Below are positions 61,194 through 64,000 of a DNA stretch of 64,000 nt, piece after piece. The DNA comes from a virus. A program made the position numbers and the translations under genes. The notes under the pieces were generated by a model. It was not told the DNA's origin, searched no databases, and saw only the letters and a list, made by a program, of their open reading frames with translations. Within the stretch, counting starts at the first letter, position 1; each line of letters opens with the position of its first letter. The DNA lies in the IMG/VR virus record IMGVR_UViG_3300031857_000054, positions 43,018 to 107,017 of that record. One strand, written 5' to 3'.

Positions 61194-61505
61194 ATGAGCG
61201 TAAATGCAGAACAACTATTTAATGAGCAGTCTAAAAAGTTAAGACAGATTGCCGCAAGTACAGGTCTAATGGCAGGAGCTGGAGGCTTTGTACGTTACTC
61301 AACAGGAACTGTAAACGATGTACAGTTTACTGCAATTGTACCACAAGAAGACACAGTCTTTACTTCATTTAAAGTTAATGGAGTAGAACGCTTAACTGCT
61401 AATGGTATGAGTGGAGTTACGTTTAAGCAGTTTGCTTACCTTCCAGGTGGCGGAATTATTACAGGATTTGCTATCTCCTCAGGTAGTATAATTGCTTATA
61501 AGTAA
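61194..61505 (+). CDS. Small protein, likely fibre-associated
   Basis: This 103-residue protein has a helical N-terminus (EQLFNEQSKKLRQIAAST) and a beta-rich, Gly/Thr-rich remainder (AIVPQEDTVFTSFKVNG, then a terminal GIITGFAISSGSIIAYK strand). Such small proteins with a short beta domain ending in '..GSIIAYK' precede fibre genes in many phages, to my recollection. It shares one base with the repeat fibre gene. It may be an adaptor or a head or tail fibre base protein; no enzyme motif is seen. Confidence 0.45.
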   Translation: MSVNAEQLFNEQSKKLRQIAASTGLMAGAGGFVRYSTGTVNDVQFTAIVPQEDTVFTSFKVNGVERLTANGMSGVTFKQFAYLPGGGIITGFAISSGSIIAYK

Positions 61506-63133
61506 TGATTGGGATTGGTATAGGGGTAGTAGGAGGTGGTATAGTAAATCAACTTCCTTTTAGATTTACAGTAAATACGAACAATACCTCAGCAGGTAGT
61601 AGTACAAGTACGCAGTTTAGAATGCCCCTTACTACTTCTACAGGATTAAATATGCGAGTAGATTGGGGGGACGGAACTGTAGAAACAATTGCAAATCATA
61701 CGTTAGCCATTCACACTTATGCAAGTGTAGGTACTTACACTATAAGTGTTACGGGTTCTATTTTAGGATGGCAGTTTAATAATGGAGGAGATAGATTAAA
61801 AATACTTGATATTATCAATTGGGGTAGTTTAAATATTAGTGTTGATGCGGGATTTGCGGGTTGTACAAATTTAACCGCAAGTGCAACAGATGCTCCTACT
61901 ATTACAACTACAAGTTTGGCTACTTATTTTAGAAGTTGTAACAACTTTAATTCGGCAATCGGCTCTTGGAACGTATCAAATGTTCTTAATTTTCATGAAA
62001 TGTTTTATATAAGCGGATTTAACAATGGAAATTCTGCGGATATAAATAATTGGACTATCAGAACAACGGGGTCGGTTTCAATGTCTCAAATGTTTAGACA
62101 ATGCCCATTTAATCAACCAATTGATAATTGGAATACGAGTGCAGTTACTACTATGAACAATATGTTTCACGAAAATAGTTTTAATAGAGACATTAGCAAT
62201 TGGAATGTAGGAAACGTAACAACTATGAATAGGATGTTTTTTGGCAACTATTTTTTCAATCAAGATATTGGTTCTTGGAATACGGGTGCAGTTACTAATA
62301 TGGGAGAAATGTTTCAAAATGCGTCTTCATTTAATCAAAATATTGGAGCATGGAACGTGTCTAATGTTACCAATTTTTCATCTATGTTTAATGGGGCAAC
62401 CGCATTTAATAATGGAGGCTCAGCAGATATAAATAATTGGACAATTAGAACGGCAAGTGCGGTAAGTATGGGTAGTATGTTTAGGAGTTCTTCATTCAAT
62501 CAAAACATTTCAAGTTGGAACACAAGTGCAGTCACGAATATGTCAAGCATGTTTTCATTAAATAGTGCATTCAACCAACCAATTGGCTCATGGAATACAA
62601 GTGCGGTAACTGACATGAATAATATGTTTTCCACATCCAATTTTAATCAAAACATTGGGGCATGGAACGTGTCAAACGTAACAAGTTTCACAAATATGTT
62701 TGGAGCGAATTATTCATTTAACAATGGAGGTTCCTCGGATATTAACAACTGGACAATTAAAAACACGGGTACGGTAAGTATGGCTGGTATGTTTGGAGAT
62801 AGCACATTTAATCAGCCAATAGGAAATTGGAATACAAGTGCGGTAACAAATATGTCATTAATGTTTAGGTTTAATACAACTTTTAATCAAGCTATTGGAA
62901 ATTGGAATGTATCAAATGTAACTAACTTTTCAAGTTTCATGGACGGCAAATCAGCAGCCAACTATTCCGCAGCCAATCTTAATGCCATTTACAATGGATG
63001 GAGTTCAAGATCTGTACAACCTAACTTGAGTATTAGTTTTGGAACTATTAAGTACACTGCAGAGGCTCAAGCAGGTAAAAATATTTTAGATTTTGCACCA
63101 AATAACTGGACAATAGTAGACGGAGGTATATAA
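61505..63133 (+). CDS. BspA/DUF285-repeat receptor-binding fibre-like protein
   Basis: This 542-residue protein starts with an N-terminal segment (about 1-35) that may dock to the virion, then a PKD-like domain (about 45-120) with VDWGDGTVETI and YASVGTYTISVTG. From about 150 to 480 it consists of about 13 repeats of the BspA/DUF285 type (WNTSAVTNMSSMF with FNQPIGSW between them), which usually mediate surface adhesion. It ends in a short cap (FAPNNWTIVDGGI). There is no signal peptide, so it is likely a virion fibre that binds the host surface rather than a secreted protein. It is followed by a putative chaperone and a holin. Confidence 0.65.
   Translation: MIGIGIGVVGGGIVNQLPFRFTVNTNNTSAGSSTSTQFRMPLTTSTGLNMRVDWGDGTVETIANHTLAIHTYASVGTYTISVTGSILGWQFNNGGDRLKILDIINWGSLNISVDAGFAGCTNLTASATDAPTITTTSLATYFRSCNNFNSAIGSWNVSNVLNFHEMFYISGFNNGNSADINNWTIRTTGSVSMSQMFRQCPFNQPIDNWNTSAVTTMNNMFHENSFNRDISNWNVGNVTTMNRMFFGNYFFNQDIGSWNTGAVTNMGEMFQNASSFNQNIGAWNVSNVTNFSSMFNGATAFNNGGSADINNWTIRTASAVSMGSMFRSSSFNQNISSWNTSAVTNMSSMFSLNSAFNQPIGSWNTSAVTDMNNMFSTSNFNQNIGAWNVSNVTSFTNMFGANYSFNNGGSSDINNWTIKNTGTVSMAGMFGDSTFNQPIGNWNTSAVTNMSLMFRFNTTFNQAIGNWNVSNVTNFSSFMDGKSAANYSAANLNAIYNGWSSRSVQPNLSISFGTIKYTAEAQAGKNILDFAPNNWTIVDGGI
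61961..62940 (+). repeat. Array of about 13 DUF285-type coding repeats
   Basis: The repeats are about 23-26 codons each. Each has a core W-N-[VT]-S-[NA]-V-T-x-[MF] followed by MF. A longer unit recurs three times: a WNVSNV repeat, then NNG(G/N)S(A/S)DINNWTI, then a WNTSAV repeat. This shows duplication of blocks of repeats. Confidence 0.75.
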
Positions 63134-63504
63134 TGAGCGAGATAAAATTTCCAACACAGAGAACATACTTTATCACTTATACTGATACGAGTATTTTTAA
63201 TTATGGTTATATTGATCCAGAACAGCAAATGACAAGCGGTCAACCTGAACTATACCAAACAACAGATGAGCAGGCTTGGATAGTACAATTACAAACTGTA
63301 TTTAATCTTGCTTATCCTATTTTGCCTTACGGTAAAGTATGGGGTTATCAGTATGCTACAGAACATTCAGGCCAAGAAGCACTACAAGAAATTGCAATTG
63401 AGTTTTCTAAGACTCGGTTAAACTCTTTAAGTAACTTTTGGTACATTATTTTTGAAGATGGTATGCAAACAACACTTGGTAATCCTTCTATAGTAAATCT
63501 ATAA
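63133..63504 (+). CDS. Small protein after the fibre gene, possible chaperone
   Basis: This 123-residue protein shares one base with the fibre gene. It has an N-terminal beta segment with many Tyr/Thr (RTYFITYTDTSIFNYGYIDP), and then helical segments (QEALQEIAIEFSKTRLNS). No signal or membrane segment is visible. Position after a repeat fibre suggests a fibre assembly chaperone, but size and sequence do not match a family I know. The next gene is a holin. Confidence 0.4.
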   Translation: MSEIKFPTQRTYFITYTDTSIFNYGYIDPEQQMTSGQPELYQTTDEQAWIVQLQTVFNLAYPILPYGKVWGYQYATEHSGQEALQEIAIEFSKTRLNSLSNFWYIIFEDGMQTTLGNPSIVNL

Positions 63505-63510
63505 TAACTA

Positions 63511-63930
63511 ATGAAAACATCAGCACTACTATACACAGGTACAACTCTCTTAGCTTTTTTAGGAACTTACTTCCTTAAGTTAGGAGCAGATAATATAGAA
63601 CAGTACTTAGCTGTAGTTGCTGTTGTGTTTATAGATGGATTCTTTGGGGTCTGGGCAGGAACTAAGATGGAAGGTTTTAAGACGCATAAGGCTCTTAGCG
63701 TGCTTAAAACTTTAATGGTGTGGGTATTTATGCTTACAGGTATTTTAATGATTGAGAAGGGCTTTGAGGGCACTTTCTGGTTAAGTGAGACTATCTGTGC
63801 TCCCTTCATTCTCTTTCAGCTTATAAGTGCACTCAAGAACGCAGCCAGAGCAGGCTTGATAAAGAATGAGTTACTGCAGTTAATCTTAGATAAAATAGAC
63901 CAACACAAAGTAAATGAAAAACAAAATTGA
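63511..63930 (+). CDS. Phage holin family protein
   Basis: This 139-residue protein has three to four transmembrane helices: about 6-25, 31-50 (VVAVVFIDGFFGVWAGTKMEG), 66-84 (VLKTLMVWVFMLTGILMIEK) and 92-107. The FIDGFFGVWAGTKMEGFKTH block is the typical cytoplasmic turn of the phage holin 4 (Hol44) family. A charged C-terminus follows (LILDKIDQHKVNEKQN). It would form pores in the inner membrane that release the endolysin. It overlaps the next start by 17 bases. A distinct two-helix holin-like protein lies at 2845, so two membrane-lesion genes may exist. Confidence 0.75.
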   Translation: MKTSALLYTGTTLLAFLGTYFLKLGADNIEQYLAVVAVVFIDGFFGVWAGTKMEGFKTHKALSVLKTLMVWVFMLTGILMIEKGFEGTFWLSETICAPFILFQLISALKNAARAGLIKNELLQLILDKIDQHKVNEKQN

Positions 63931-64000
63931 AGCTATCATAATAGGGCTACTGCTAATAACAGTAGCCTTCTTGTTATGGGAAAGGCAATCCCTAAATAGC
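63914..64000 (+). CDS. Start of a spanin-like single-pass membrane protein (cut by window end)
   Basis: ATG 63914 lies within the holin 3' end and the frame stays open to the end of the window (29 codons). The visible product has a basic start, one hydrophobic helix (AIIIGLLLITVAFLLW) and then ERQSLNS, typical of the start of an inner-membrane spanin (Rz-like) located after a holin. The rest lies outside the window. Confidence 0.5.
   Translation, partial: MKNKIEAIIIGLLLITVAFLLWERQSLNS

Noticed and set aside
61505-63133. Diversity-generating retroelement acting on the repeat fibre
   Set aside because: No reverse transcriptase gene or template repeat is visible in the window; the variation pattern is explained by coding repeats.
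1-64000. Alternative genetic code with reassigned TAG or TGA, as in some crAss-like phages
   Set aside because: TAG ends the genes at 3523, 7260 and 8989, and TGA ends several others with clean neighbouring starts. No gene needs read-through.
1-64000. CRISPR arrays, insertion sequences, attachment sites or integrase
   Set aside because: No regularly spaced identical repeats, transposase or integrase pattern was found. Repeats present are coding or promoter-linked.

Overview
This window is about 64 kb of a tailed double-stranded DNA phage that infects a member of the Bacteroidota. It looks like a crAss-like phage (order Crassvirales). All recognisable genes are on the + strand and are tightly packed, with many 1-4 bp overlaps. 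The gene order (terminase, portal, acidic scaffold-like protein, major capsid protein, ring proteins with an HU/IHF-like gene among them, a very long tail muzzle protein, small basic virion proteins, then three giant proteins of 2284, 2498 and 2299 residues) is the crAss-like late block. The 2498-residue protein carries the DxDxD catalytic motif (DYDID, residues 1534-1538) of the single-chain virion RNA polymerase of this group. Host evidence is independent of this: six well-formed promoters have the Bacteroidota pattern TTG-N19/20-TAnnTTTG, and one phage protein ends in a type IX secretion (T9SS) C-terminal sorting domain. The host is therefore likely a T9SS-bearing, environmental-type Bacteroidota rather than a gut Bacteroides. 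The standard genetic code is used; TAA, TAG and TGA all act as stops. No replication genes are seen, so the early half of the genome lies outside the window.

Region 1 (1-7260) is the most unusual part. Nine overlapping or abutting genes encode an endolysin-like peptidase followed by a run of exported or membrane proteins: a zincin-motif lipoprotein, a T9SS cargo protein with cohesin-like and dockerin-like modules, a two-helix membrane protein, a single-helix protein with a Pro/Ala-rich tail, a CsgG-like lipoprotein, a low-complexity linker joined to an outer-membrane beta-barrel, a second secreted protein carrying a copy of the dockerin-like module, and a small secreted protein. It looks like a host-envelope remodelling or lysis/export cassette.

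Region 2 (7261-9308), behind its own promoter, holds a winged-helix-like protein, an HU/IHF-like protein, a zinc-binding protein and small unknowns, the last of which is a candidate small terminase subunit. Region 3 (9310-23651) holds packaging and head genes. It includes the major capsid protein, a second gene with similarly optimised codon use, a small putative decoration protein set between two terminators, and a cysteine-rich cluster of putative head fibres. Region 4 (23796-34988) holds ring proteins, the muzzle and small basic 'GG-motif' virion proteins. Region 5 (35241-61120) holds putative virion cargo: two mid-size helical proteins, then giants with a PD-(D/E)XK nuclease-like domain, the RNA polymerase (plus a C-terminal ASCH-like domain) and a zincin. 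Region 6 (61194-64000) holds a BspA/DUF285-repeat fibre, a holin and the start of a spanin-like gene.

Promoters precede 7410, 13965, 23796, 35241, 54221 and 61194. Clear terminators follow 19922, 20434 and 23651. The window therefore divides into about six late transcription units read by the host RNA polymerase, while the virion polymerase presumably transcribes early genes elsewhere.
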